A stretch of 64,000 nt of DNA from Schistosoma haematobium. Taxonomy: Eukaryota > Platyhelminthes > Trematoda > Strigeidida > Schistosomatidae. The notes below the pieces were generated by a model. The model made no database searches. It was not told where the DNA came from and was given only the letters and a program-made list of their open reading frames with translations. The stretch covers positions 85,426,364 to 85,490,363 of the forward strand of contig NC_067196.1 in the NCBI RefSeq assembly GCF_000699445.3. The letters are read 5' to 3'. How positions within the stretch are numbered: position 1 is the first letter of the stretch; each line of letters starts with the position of its first letter. Below are positions 11,441-20,556 of the stretch, in pieces. A program made the translations under genes and the position numbers.

Positions 11441-11615
11441 CGTTGAGATCATGAGTCAATTGAAGCTAGATCACCATAGAAAACCTGGAAGCACTGGAAG
11501 GCCGTTTCATCCTATTATTGGACACCTCATAGTGCTCACCCACGATTCCACCTCTTGAGATTCCAACCCAAGACCTATTAGTCTCGCGCGCGAACGTGTA
11601 ACCTACAGACCAATG
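11441..11615 (-). mobile_element. HHR-B copy, truncated
   Basis: Minus-strand HHR-B from the terminal segment (GTTGAGATCATGAGTC) through a broken ribozyme (the core region at about 11490-11535 has lost CUGANGA) to the tRNA-like part (11560-11612). Confidence 0.75.
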
Positions 11616-11732
11616 AGCCTTTATCCAACAGTGTTATTGTTTAACATCAAATAATCCACGAAATTGAGCGACACATCTATATCTAATCTACTAATAAACT
11701 ATAAGCTATAAATCATAAACTATTACGACTCA

Positions 11733-11921
11733 ATTGATTGATCACTGGGTGGCGATCAATGTCATGCGTGTCTAGTCCTTATTAGTGCAGATAGAATGCT
11801 ATCGATCATGTTGCAATGTGACCACCAGTCTAGGTGACTTGACACTGCGGGCACTATATATTGAGATTAGATGGTGGTTGGAGGTAGTCGAGAGGAAACC
11901 CTTTCGACACCTCCAACCACC
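11733..11921 (-). mobile_element. R-G element with 15-bp target duplication and hairpin end
   Basis: A complete 189-bp insertion. AACTATTACGACTCA occurs at 11718-11732 and again at 11922-11936. The same element occurs in the other orientation at 57777-57986. The end at 11873-11921 folds: GGTGGTTGGAGGT (11873-11885) pairs perfectly with ACCTCCAACCACC (11909-11921). The other end is ATTGATTGATCACTGG, which in element orientation would be an (ATCA)n-like 3' tail. No coding capacity. The long duplication indicates LINE-type mobilisation. Confidence 0.7.
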
Positions 11922-11966
11922 AACTATTACGACTCATTAAAATGAAATAACTAAAACCTTTTTGAT

Positions 11967-11969
<3 letters not shown>

Positions 11970-12010
<41 letters not shown>
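11970..12010. repeat. (TA)n microsatellite
   Basis: Uninterrupted TA dinucleotide tract of about 41 bp in otherwise AT-rich noncoding sequence. Confidence 0.9.
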
Positions 12011-12011
<1 letters not shown>

Positions 12012-12454
12012 TTTTAACTAACTAGCATCCTATCACTTCAGTTTGAAGTTGTTTTATGTCTAATGTTCACTTAGTTTACTGACAAAATATCCATCCATCC
12101 CTATACATTAAATATTAAACTGTTTAAATCCTATCGAAAATAAAGAAAAAACGTTTCTCCTCGAAAAAAACAAAGAAAAGAAAAGTTAGACAGAACTAAA
12201 ACAAAATATGATCAAGTTTTCTGTAACATTGAAATGAAATATTCATTTTTATTCAACATAATATACACCTTAAATGATAATTTAACTCGAATATAATTCT
12301 GTAATAATTTATTGATGACCAAAAAAAAGACAATTCGGAACAATGTCTGAAATTAATGCAATACATCAAATTATTTGTCAAACATATATATAACTGAATA
12401 TAAAGATTTTTGACATTGATAAAACACTTTTAACAGGGATATTTTAATTCATTT

Positions 12455-12695
12455 ATTGTTTAGAACTGTAATTGATCAGTCGTCTGTTGGCATATGTGTA
12501 TCTTGTATGGATTGCCTCGATCAGTCAGTCAGTCAGTCAGTAACAACTCAGACCTTCGTACGTACGTACATCAGTTCGAGTTGTCAAACCACATTAGCAC
12601 AAAGATGCAGTTGTCGACTCAAATCACATAGTGGTAGAGCCTCGATATTGCCTTAAGTCATAAGGTTTCTAAGCAAGGATGAATAACGTCTAAGA
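12455..12695 (-). mobile_element. HHR-A 3' half, split by LINE tail
   Basis: Minus-strand HHR-A with TTTAGAACTGTAATTGATC at its start and GCAAGGATGAAT at its end, interrupted at 12522-12638. The host sequence GCCTCGAT is present on both sides (12514-12521 and 12639-12646). It abuts a plus-strand HHR-A at about 12690, forming an inverted pair. Confidence 0.75.
12522..12638 (-). mobile_element. (ACTG)n-tailed LINE 3' end inserted in HHR-A
   Basis: A 117-bp insertion reading on the minus strand from TCTACCACTATGTG to a (CTGA)n tail. The same end is seen at 28430-28545 (shared GCTAATGTGG, GAACTGATGTACGTACG). The flanking 8-bp duplication GCCTCGAT marks it as a severely 5'-truncated retrotransposition event. 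Confidence 0.75.
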
Positions 12696-12838
12696 TTGAA
12701 TGTCGATTGAAATGAACGGTACTGGGTTCGAGTCCTGAAGTAAATATCAACTCTGGGATGCATATACATTCAGTTGGCAAGTCTCATACAAGACGAAACA
12801 CGCGTCCTCTATTCCACTACTAGCCATCCTCCAATTTT
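12690..12838 (+). mobile_element. HHR-A with degraded hammerhead
   Basis: Plus-strand HHR-A from the B-box region (TACTGGGTTCGAGTCC at about 12720) through the ribozyme: CAGTTGGCAAG where the core should read CTGACGAG, then CATACAAGACGAAACACGCG and the helix I partner ATTCCACTACTAGCC. The core is mutated. Confidence 0.7.
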
Positions 12839-12927
12839 TAATTAATAACAGGTATATTTGCTTATTTACTGATTGTGTCAGTATCGTCATACTGAAATAC
12901 GTTTCAAAATACCAGTTTCATGAAGAA

Positions 12928-13255
12928 AATCTTGGAAATCTAGCGAGAAGCCATGACCAGTGGTGCTAATCCGTGTCGGGTAGAGACAGGTATCTACCTC
13001 AGTTCAATGGAAGGTGGTCACGTGATTTCGTGGATTGGTTGATGTTAGACACTAACACCGTCGGATGCCAGCTCAATGGTGTAGAGATTAAGTGCTCGCG
13101 CGTGAAATCGAAGGTCCTGAGTTCAAATCCTGTAAACAGGATCGTGTATGCGAACTTCTGAATAGTCCCATAATAGGATGAAACAGTCATTCAGTTATTC
13201 CAGATTTTCAATGGTAGTCTAACATGAATCGATTCATGGTCTCGATAAAGAAAAA
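12928..13255 (+). mobile_element. HHR-B copy, 'TCGGGTAGAGACAGG' subfamily
   Basis: Plus-strand HHR-B including the upstream arm (ATCTAGCGAGAAGCC, TCGGGTAGAGACAGG, ATCTACCTCAGT), A-box region GCTCAATGGTGTAGAG, B box GAGTTCAAATCC, and a ribozyme remnant CTGAATAGTCCCATAATAGG with TGAAAC. The core has G-to-T in CUGANGA. The open frames at 12973-13161 (plus) and 12999-13190 (minus) lie inside this element and are shadows. Confidence 0.7.
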
Positions 13256-13317
13256 TCAACATAAATCCATGATATGAGAAGAACTTATTTGATTATATAG
13301 GAATGGCTCCATTGATA

Positions 13318-13372
13318 AATTAATCTTCAGCTGACAAGTTCTAAATGGGATAGAACACAGTAGTTAGATTCT
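13318..13372 (+). ncRNA. Hammerhead-like remnant upstream of Penelope fragment
   Basis: Contains CAGCTGACAAGTTC, then AAATGGGATAGAACAC, clearly derived from an HHR-A-type ribozyme (CTGACGAG, then GGACGAAAC) but broken in both core segments. It lies about 200 bp upstream of the Penelope-like coding remnant. Confidence 0.4.
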
Positions 13373-13576
13373 ACTACAAATCCTTTGTGAAATGTGATTA
13401 TTATCCCGATAAGAATAATGAATGGTAACTTTGAGATCTATTTATAGACCAATACTAAACGTATATTTTTATCGTATAATTGTTATGTAACTAAACTGTT
13501 CATATTCATGTCCCGTTTATTATGAGTTTTATTTCCACCCATGAACTATTATTATACGATTTACCATTCTTGAGTT

Positions 13577-14590
13577 ATGCCTGGTCTACCAATTACTATC
13601 TCCCTCATTCACAGCCACTTTTGGTCAGATAATAAACAACATGCAATAAACCTGCTAGAGTTTTTCAACGAAGCACATCCGAATATCCATTTCACTATGG
13701 AACATGAAAAAGAAAACAAGTTCCATTTTCTCGATATCGCGATAAAAAGAAGAAAAGATGGTACAGTTCAACGTTCAGTTTATAAGAAAGACACATGGAA
13801 TGGTAGTTATCTTAATTTCAATAGCTTTTGTCCAATCAGTTACAAAAAGGCACTGGTCAAAACACTGTTTTACAGAACAGAAAGAATATGTACTTCCGAT
13901 ACACTAGAAGAGGAAGTTATGAATGTTAAAAAATGTTTAAAGAATAACGGATACCCACTGAAATTTATTGAGAAATACGGCAAATGTGAAGATAAAAAAC
14001 CGAAAGAAATTACAGCAAATAAAAAGCCTATTTTTATTAAACTTCAATTCAAAGGTGACGATGTCACAGGATCAATCAATATGAGACTAAAAACTGCACT
14101 GACAAGAACTTATCCTGCAGCGAAATTGATTGTCCTGTCCAAAACAACATGTTCTTTGACACAATCAAAGGTTGACAGATATCCCTTTCATGTTACCACC
14201 AACTGTGTATACAAATTTACATGTACCTGCCAAAGCAGTTACATTGGTAGAACAGAAAGGAGAGCCTACGTCCGATTCAACGAACATATTCCGAAAAGTT
14301 TAAGGTTAAATGGATTGAACGCATTCAACAGTGCTATCGCAAGACATCACCTTGATACAGGACATAAAGCTGATATACTGAAGTCCTTCAACGTGATTAA
14401 CAAACAATCAAACTCCAACCTTTTGAAATTCGCTGAAGCATTAGCAATCAAACGTTTAAAACCAGATCTATGTATAAAAAAAAGAGACAGTAATAAATCT
14501 TTCTTTACCCTGGTAACAATAACCCCCACTCTTTCTATTCATTTGCTCCTATTTATTTATTTATTGCATCATTATTGCAACTCTTTCTGA
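13577..14590 (+). CDS. Penelope-like retroelement, RT C-terminus plus GIY-YIG endonuclease
   Basis: An intact 337-codon frame. Residues 1-135 match the segment that follows the catalytic motif of Penelope-like reverse transcriptases: a HPNIHFTMEHEKENKFHFLD block, RSVYKKDTWNG, and DTLEEEVMNVKKCLKNNGYP. Residues 205-300 form the GIY-YIG endonuclease: VYKFTC at 211-216, YIGRTERR at 222-229 (Arg229 the likely catalytic arginine), HLDTGH at 258-263, and a candidate catalytic Glu at 287. The catalytic RT half and N-terminal region are absent, so this is a 5'-truncated copy. The annotated ATG is simply the first Met in the frame. The last 30 residues look like readthrough into 3' sequence. Assignment to Penelope-like is firm; subfamily (Cercyon or Perere-10 type) is a guess. 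Confidence 0.88.
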   Translation: MPGLPITISLIHSHFWSDNKQHAINLLEFFNEAHPNIHFTMEHEKENKFHFLDIAIKRRKDGTVQRSVYKKDTWNGSYLNFNSFCPISYKKALVKTLFYRTERICTSDTLEEEVMNVKKCLKNNGYPLKFIEKYGKCEDKKPKEITANKKPIFIKLQFKGDDVTGSINMRLKTALTRTYPAAKLIVLSKTTCSLTQSKVDRYPFHVTTNCVYKFTCTCQSSYIGRTERRAYVRFNEHIPKSLRLNGLNAFNSAIARHHLDTGHKADILKSFNVINKQSNSNLLKFAEALAIKRLKPDLCIKKRDSNKSFFTLVTITPTLSIHLLLFIYLLHHYCNSF

Positions 14591-14970
14591 AGTATAAATT
14601 ACATCATACATAAATGATTGATTTCAATTCATATTTTCTTTATTACCATTATTCTATTTTCATGAGTTCTAATCACTATTTCAATGTTCCAGAACTTTCC
14701 CTCTCTAACTTTATTTATTTATTTATTCGAATCAAACATTTAATGAGCTCATTAACTCTATCTGAATCTTTGCTTGTTACATCATCATACACATGTATTG
14801 ATCCTTAATCACACTCTTATGTATAAATATGTCAATATCTGTAATAATGTTGAATTTCAAATAATTTAGGTTGTAAGCAGCTGATGAGAACCTAACGAAA
14901 TAAAATGAATTCATATTATACTGCATCAATCTTCATTCTTGCTCTATCTAAGATAATAAAGGGAACTATA
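14591..14970 (+). other. Penelope-like 3' region with hammerhead-like motif
   Basis: Noncoding sequence following the Penelope frame. At 14880-14900 it reads CAGCTGATGAGAACCTAACG followed by AAATAA: it has the hammerhead 5' core CTGATGAG and a CGAAAT, with only seven bases between, and an AGGTT/AACCT pairing that brackets the core. It resembles the short hammerhead signatures reported in Penelope-like elements but lacks a proper helix II. Confidence 0.4.
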
Positions 14971-15238
14971 TGTATGAAATATTGTACAAATGTTATTTTC
15001 TATTTTATGGTACGTTGTGGTCGGTTTGATTGGTATATAAACCCAGCATGTTTAAAATATAATGATTCATATTGCAGAGGCTGAGATTTGATGTTTTGGA
15101 CTTAACTGGCTGTGCTAGACAGGGAGCAAGATCAATCAGGACTTTAGGTTGCTCGCATGTGTTTTATGAGTCACTGGTTCGATCGACAGTTCGTTGCGTT
15201 ATACAATAACAGGGCAAACAGATTCATAAGTTATAACA
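14971..15238 (+). mobile_element. LTR-I-like repeat, copy 1
   Basis: A 268-bp segment starting TGTATGAAATATTG and ending AAGTTATAACA. It matches 18357-18615 (start TGTTAAATATTG, end ACGTTACAACA) throughout, including a TATA box (GGTATATAAAC at 15029-15039) preceded by GATTGG. TG...CA ends and an internal promoter fit a solo LTR. No primer-binding site or flanking duplication was recognised. Confidence 0.5.
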
Positions 15239-15299
15239 GTGACAAAAACTAATATAGAAATACGCTAATATGAAATTAATCTATTCGGGAAATGATATA

Positions 15300-15722
15300 T
15301 ATTTCACAGATTGAAATCATGAGGTAACGGCTACTCACTAGTGAATGACTTTAAGAGATACTCCTGGAGTTCTAGTAGGAAGCCGTTACCAATGGAGTTA
15401 AACCAGGTCTGTTGTGAGATATCAAATCACTGAAGACAATGGTATACGGTGACGCAACTTCGTGGATTAGTTGAAGTTAGACATTAACACCACGGGATGC
15501 CGGCTCAGTGGTCTAATGGTTAAGTGCTCTCACGCGAAGCCAGTAGGCCCTGAGTTCGAGTCCCGTAGGGTGCGGGATCATGGGTGCGCACCGCTGGGGA
15601 GTCCCACACTAGGACGAAACGGCCGTCCAGTGCTTCCAGGTTTTCCATGGTGGTCTAGCTTCAACTGACTCATGATTTCAATCTGTGAAATTTCTAAAAT
15701 CTCCACAAACCCCTTCTGATAA
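15300..15722 (+). mobile_element. HHR-B, near full length
   Basis: Starts with a fragment of terminal segment (CACAGATTGAAATCATGAG), then the upstream arm (CTCACTAGTGAATGAC, AAACCAGGTCTGTTGTG), tRNA-like head (15502-15564), ribozyme (15588-15637), and 3' end (GTGAAATTTCTAAAATCTCC, CCCCTTCTGATA). The terminal segment therefore occurs at both ends in opposite orientation. The ribozyme has one core change (CTGGGGAG for CTGAGGAG). The 65-codon frame at 15471-15668 is a by-product. Confidence 0.85.
15502..15564 (+). promoter_or_regulatory. tRNA-like pol III A and B boxes in HHR-B
   Basis: A-box-like GGCTCAGTGGTCTAATGG at 15502-15519 and B-box-like GAGTTCGAGTCCC at 15552-15564, spaced as in a tRNA gene. 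The same pair recurs in most HHR-B copies. No complete tRNA cloverleaf is formed, so this is a tRNA-derived promoter, not a tRNA gene. Confidence 0.7.
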
Positions 15723-16549
15723 TATGATATATATGACGACAAAGACTAGTAAATTACATTACTGATTATAATAATTACCAATTGAAAATTAATATTTTGT
15801 TCATGATATATTCAAAATGAATTTTAAAATGTCTGTACAATCCTTCATCACATAACATACAGTCTATTGTCAAAACAAAACAAAAAAAAAAAGAATGATA
15901 ACATCCTACTGTTTTCCAATAATATAAGTAGTATAACATTCATCATTCAACATTTGTACTTTCATTGTTTCATGGAATGTTTGTAATAAAATAAATAATA
16001 ATGAAAACGATTGAATGAATAATTATTCCATAGTAATTCAATGACATACATTTCAATATTGAATATCAAGACAATATGAAAACATTCAAAAAAAAGAAGA
16101 AAGAAGAAAGATGTTTTTAACTGTTTACAAATGTAATTTTGTATATGTAATAGAAGATTAGTAAAATAGACGATAGATATACTTGAAGATTATACTATTA
16201 TGTCTATGTTGTCAGGAGATAATGTACATTTCAGTATTTATGCTTCCCTGCTGTTCCAATGAAGTAAATATATATAAACTAATTATTATGAATATTTCTT
16301 GGTCATTTCCAATTTCGTCATGGAATATCTGTCATTATATATATGACTATTGTGTAAGTGATTTACAGAATTGTTGACACGAAATACATATGTCTGAACA
16401 AAATGTTAATTCTAGCTTAAACTAATAACTTGAAATAGTAAATATTATTAGGAAGAATAAATTTAATTCAATGAAGAAAGTTTGCTTTAAGATGATGTTG
16501 TTTATAAAAGCTGTAAAGCCAGTATTTATAATGACTTAATACATTTAAA

Positions 16550-16905
16550 ACACTGGCTTCACGTGGTGTTTCTTGGAGTTTTAGTAAGAAGCAGTGACCA
16601 ATAGAGTTCAACTAGGTCTGTTATGAGATAGGAATTCATTGACGACAATGGTGAATGTGTCGCTCAATTTCGTGGATTAGTTGAAGTTAGATATTAACAC
16701 CACATCGATTCAGTGGTCTAGTGGTTAAGGGGTCGCGCACGAGACCGATGGATCCCGACTTCGAATCTCGCGAGGTGGAACCGTGAATGCTCATCGCTGA
16801 GGAGTCCCACATTGGGACGAAACGGCCTTCCAGCACTTCCACGTTTTCAATGGTTGTCTAGCGTCAATTGACATATGATCTTAACTATTGAAATTTTAAT
16901 GATTC
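16550..16905 (+). mobile_element. HHR-B, long copy
   Basis: Upstream arm (TCTTGGAGTTTTAGTAAG, CTAGGTCTGTTATG), A-box region CAGTGGTCTAGTGG, B box CTTCGAATCTCG, and ribozyme near 16790-16836: CTGAGGAG, TCCCACATTGGGA, CGAAAC, TTC. The core is intact and helix II pairs well, but the cleavage triplet is UUC and helix I is mismatched. Confidence 0.8.
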
Positions 16906-17724
16906 CATATAATTATCAAATAAAATTTACATCATCAAGTGTCTGAAGACTTGAAGTAACACTAGAAGGTTCTCTAGTAGTGACCTACACGCTAGTGTAC
17001 AATAGGAAGATGAAAATGACTAACACACTGGTAACATGAGAATTAATTGTCCAATTAACAGATATGAAGAAGAAATTGTAAATGTAACGATTGCATAATA
17101 TTTCCAAAAGATTATAAGATGGGAAAAATAACTGAATACTGATTAAAACATAGTGTTATGATCACAAAAGTATGAAAGATTGTACACGTTGCATTTACAT
17201 ACAGAATCCAGATTTGAAACGGTACAAAGCAATAGCCTCCATTGTGAACAAGTTTTTAATTCAATCTCTCTATGATCTTGATTGTTTTAGCGTATAAGTT
17301 AATTAGTCGACTTCTTACTAGAATCCTATAGACTCATATATTTATTAAATCACTATCAATGCAATGATGCAGCTTAAGGTAATGATTTCATTGAAAAGAT
17401 AAGTTTCCATGGTGAATTAACGTTATTTACCTAAAATGACTTAGCGAAGTTACTTTTTCATTTTATAAACTGAAACATTTTGAAAAGTCATTAAATTACA
17501 CATATACCTCTGTTATGTAATTCAAAGGGTTGAAAGTTTCGATGACCGAATAAAATAATTTGATATAACTTCTAGTGTTCTATCCTAGAAGACTTAATCC
17601 TACTTTTCATTAAAGTGCATTTTATTGTTATTTCTACGTTCTGGATCTAATTCAGTTAGAAATAATCAATTTGTATTACTGATGAAATTAAACGATGAAA
17701 ATATGTGACTAAACTGACTGTAAC
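16906..17724. other. No gene recognised
   Basis: AT-rich noncoding DNA between an HHR-B and an RTE fragment. Nothing recognisable. Confidence 0.5.
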
Positions 17725-18178
17725 CACTTCAATCCTTAATACGAACATCAAGACAGTTCTACTGCATGGAGCTGAAACTTTGAGAACCACCATAACCATC
17801 ATCAAAAGGTACAAGTATTCATAAACAATTATCTACGTATGATACTGAATGCCTGTTGGTCGGATAACATCAGCAACAGTCAACTGTGGGTAAGTAAAAG
17901 CCAACTTACAGCTGAGAAGGAAATTAGGAAAAGACCATGAAAATTGATAGAACACACATTGAGGAAATCATGAAACTGTATCACGAGGCAAGGCCTAACT
18001 TAGAATTCTGAAGTTAAACAGCGAAATGGATGGTGTCGGGAATCGGAAGCAGATATGAAAAAGAAGAATAACAATTAGAAAGAACTGGAAAGGATCGTCC
18101 AAGACAGAGTTGGATGGGGAATGGTGATATGTAGCCTATTCTTTTCCACGACGGTTAATATGCGTACGTAGTAAGTAG
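17725..18178 (+). mobile_element. RTE-type LINE 3' fragment, decayed
   Basis: Colinear with the RTE fragments at 5776 and 61250 at nucleotide level (AACATCAAGACAGTTCTACT, AACACACATTGAGGAAATC, GTTGGATGGGGAATGG, then GTACGTAGTAAGTAG). It carries many stops and frameshifts and has no open frame, so it is an older copy. Confidence 0.75.
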
Positions 18179-18356
18179 TATGAATCAACGATTCCAGCAA
18201 CGGGATAGTACTTCAACTGAAACGATAGATAACTATCAAGTCATTTTGTAAATGTTATGGATGCTGAGGGAAAATATACCAATAATTATCGTGTTAAGTC
18301 TATGGTGGCCTTGGACCTTAAATGGACATTTCCCATTGGTCGATGTTTATTTCACT

Positions 18357-18615
18357 TGTTAAATATTGTGTAAATGTTGTTTTCTATTTTATGGTACGAT
18401 GTGGTTTGATGTTTGGTATATAAATAGAGTATGTCTGAAATACAATGATTCATAACTCAGAGGCTGTGACTTGTGTTCTTGACTCAACTGGCTAGGACAG
18501 ACAGCGAAGCAGGGCCAGTCAGGGCACTAAGTCATTCGTACGTGTTTTCCGTGTCACTGTAATCGATCGGTATAAACCCTGCTCATCATAACCTGCAGGC
18601 CAACACGTTACAACA
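18357..18615 (+). mobile_element. LTR-I-like repeat, copy 2
   Basis: A 259-bp segment starting TGTTAAATATTGTG and ending ACGTTACAACA, so its termini are TGTT...AACA. It shares with copy 1 the blocks TTTCTATTTTATGGTACG, GGTATATAAA and AGGCTGTGACTTG. The TATA box supports an LTR-like promoter. Confidence 0.5.
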
Positions 18616-18954
18616 GTAAATTAATTCAAACCAAAGATAAAAAATATTGCATAACAATTTAGTGCTCTAAAAGTAACGCATTTCCCACTAGATACACTAG
18701 TCCCGAATTTAATTAATGGTAAAGTCCTGGATAATACACTACTGACAAATCACAATTTAATGAGATATGAACATTTCCCAATGACATTCGCTAAATGATA
18801 CTATTTAGATCATTCAATCACAAGCAAACATCTACATTATAATTAAAGTTAGGAATAATCTAAGGAATATCTCATTCCTGTTTAAATCTTAATCATAACA
18901 AAATGGATCTGAAACTTGATAATTTCAACTTTATTACAATTGGCTAATTTTAAT

Positions 18955-19118
18955 AGTTGACATCATAAGTCAATTAAAGCTAAACCATCATGAAAAAAAA
19001 CTAGAAACATTGGACGACTGTTTTGTCTTATTATGGAACTCTTCAGTATTGTGCATCTACAATTCCGTCTCTCCAGATTCCAATCCATGACCTATCAGTT
19101 TTAATTGGTTAAGTTTAG
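18955..19118 (-). mobile_element. HHR-B fragment, degraded
   Basis: Minus-strand terminal segment and ribozyme region (CATCATAAGTCAATTAAAGC, TTTTGTCTTATTATGGAAC, CTCTTCAGTATTGTGC). The core and B box are mutated. Confidence 0.65.
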
Positions 19119-19755
19119 TGTAAAAATCATTACAACTTCCCAATTCTTAATGATTCTCCTATTCATCAAAAATGTTTAAAACAAACATTTTTTTTATCAT
19201 ATTCAATTCATCATTGTAAACTATTCAACTAGACTACAGAAATGTTTTTTTTTCATACTACAGAAAAGTTAATTTACAAACTATTTCACTTATTTTATAT
19301 AAGTAGAATCTATAACAGGAAATTATATTTGAGTACATTTTAACAATATGACAGTAACTATGATACAACACTCTATAACAATGATAATTACTTAAACATT
19401 GTTTAAACGAATCATAATTAAGTCAAGAAAAGACTGAACTGAAGCTTCCGTTTTTTTGTTCTTTTTTAAGTTAAGATTAGTAAACTAGAATTAAAACAAA
19501 AAGCACATTATGAAAATTTAGGCGTCTACCTTATTTCCTTTAGGTATTATACTTTATTATTAGATTACTTATGTGTGTGTGTGTGTGTATTTGTGAATGT
19601 TAAGTGTAGCATATGTGTTGTGTAATAATGTATTGTAATAATTAAAATAGTGAATTTATATAAATAGTTATGCTAATTTGAAGAAATTGGATAGATTATA
19701 CTTGTTTTATAGGTCATATTACTAAAGGTGTTTTAATTCATCATTTGAAAAAAAC

Positions 19756-20243
19756 GATGCCTTCAAATGCCCTGGTACGATCGAAGGTGGGGAGAGTCAA
19801 CTTTCTTTCGAAATGCTCCCACACGGCCATGTACATACAACCACTATCAGGGAAGTACTACGCAACTACCTTCTCACAGTGTTACTGTTGTTTACGAAAA
19901 TGAGAGGAGAAAAAGCGAATATCCGGTGCATTGACCGGGTTGGTGGATATGGAGGATTCACATAGGGGAGTTGGAAAACCCTGATTCCAAACCAATCATG
20001 CAGATGGGTTCCAGGATCCTGAGCGAACAAATGACGTATGAACCAGTTGTCGGTCACTGGCTATCACGGGACGGCATTCTCTAAGGTTCCTTCACTGCCT
20101 TGTGGATTAGACTTTTAGGTAGAAGGCTCGGATTGTTGCCTCCTAAGAAAACCACTTTGTTCGGTTTCGGCACCCCAGCAGAATCACAGCCGTCACACAA
20201 ATCGAATGATTTATGTGGCGCATATATATTTGGTGCCTTCTTG
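19756..20243 (+). repeat. R-E dispersed repeat, copy 2
   Basis: Colinear with 3958-4465 (CAAATGCCCTGGTACG, TGACCGGGTTGGTGGATATG, GGTTCCAGGATCCTGAG). It lacks the TAAATAAATAAG end and runs straight into a minus-strand HHR-A at about 20244. Confidence 0.7.
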
Positions 20244-20556
20244 TACTTATGTTTATATTCACCTAGTATTGTTTTACTTGAATCTTCCCATTGATGTTTA
20301 GGACTGCAAATGATCAGTCACTAATTGGCTTATTTGCATACTGTGCATATTGCCTCGATATTGCCTTAATTTACAAGCATTATAAGCAAAGATGGATAGT
20401 GGCTAGCAGTGGAAACCAGAACGCGCGTTTCGTCCTACTTGGGACTCGTCAGCTGGATGTATCTGCATCTCAGAATTGATGTTCACTATGGGACTCGAAA
20501 CGCGCGTCCTGGATTCTACTGCTAGCCACTACCCATCTTTGCTCATAATGTTTATA
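20244..20556 (-). mobile_element. HHR-A inverted fusion
   Basis: A minus-strand HHR-A from its 3' end (CTTGAATCTTCCCATTGATG) through a complete ribozyme (20406-20466) to about 20492. It is fused at GGACTCGAAACGCGCG to a plus-strand 3' arm (20493-20556, GTCCTGGATTCTACTGC, CACTACCCATCTTTGC). The arms at 20378-20430 and 20497-20550 are inverted copies and would fold into a long hairpin around the ribozyme. The junction lies inside the ribozyme sequence. Confidence 0.8.
20406..20466 (-). ncRNA. Hammerhead ribozyme (HHR-A), intact core
   Basis: On the minus strand: GCAG and ATCCAG of helix I, core CTGACGAG, helix II TCCCAAGTAGGA, CGAAAC, helix III loop GCGC, cleavage triplet GTT, then CTGGTT and CTGC closing helix I. 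All core residues are present, GUU is an allowed NUH triplet, and helix I has a single mismatch next to an internal loop. It is the best HHR-A ribozyme in the window. Confidence 0.8.

Noticed and set aside
12517..12541. (TCAG)n run as a CRISPR-like or regulatory tandem array
   Set aside because: It is the short 3' tail of a truncated LINE, flanked by the GCCTCGAT target duplication.
13577..13700. Full-length reverse transcriptase start for the Penelope frame
   Set aside because: The frame begins after the catalytic region; no YADD-type motif or N-terminal domain lies upstream in any frame, so the copy is truncated.
15502..15575. A tRNA gene in HHR-B (and similar tRNA-like hits in other copies)
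   Set aside because: A and B boxes are present but acceptor and anticodon stems do not form and the segment always occurs inside the repeat, so it is a tRNA-derived promoter.
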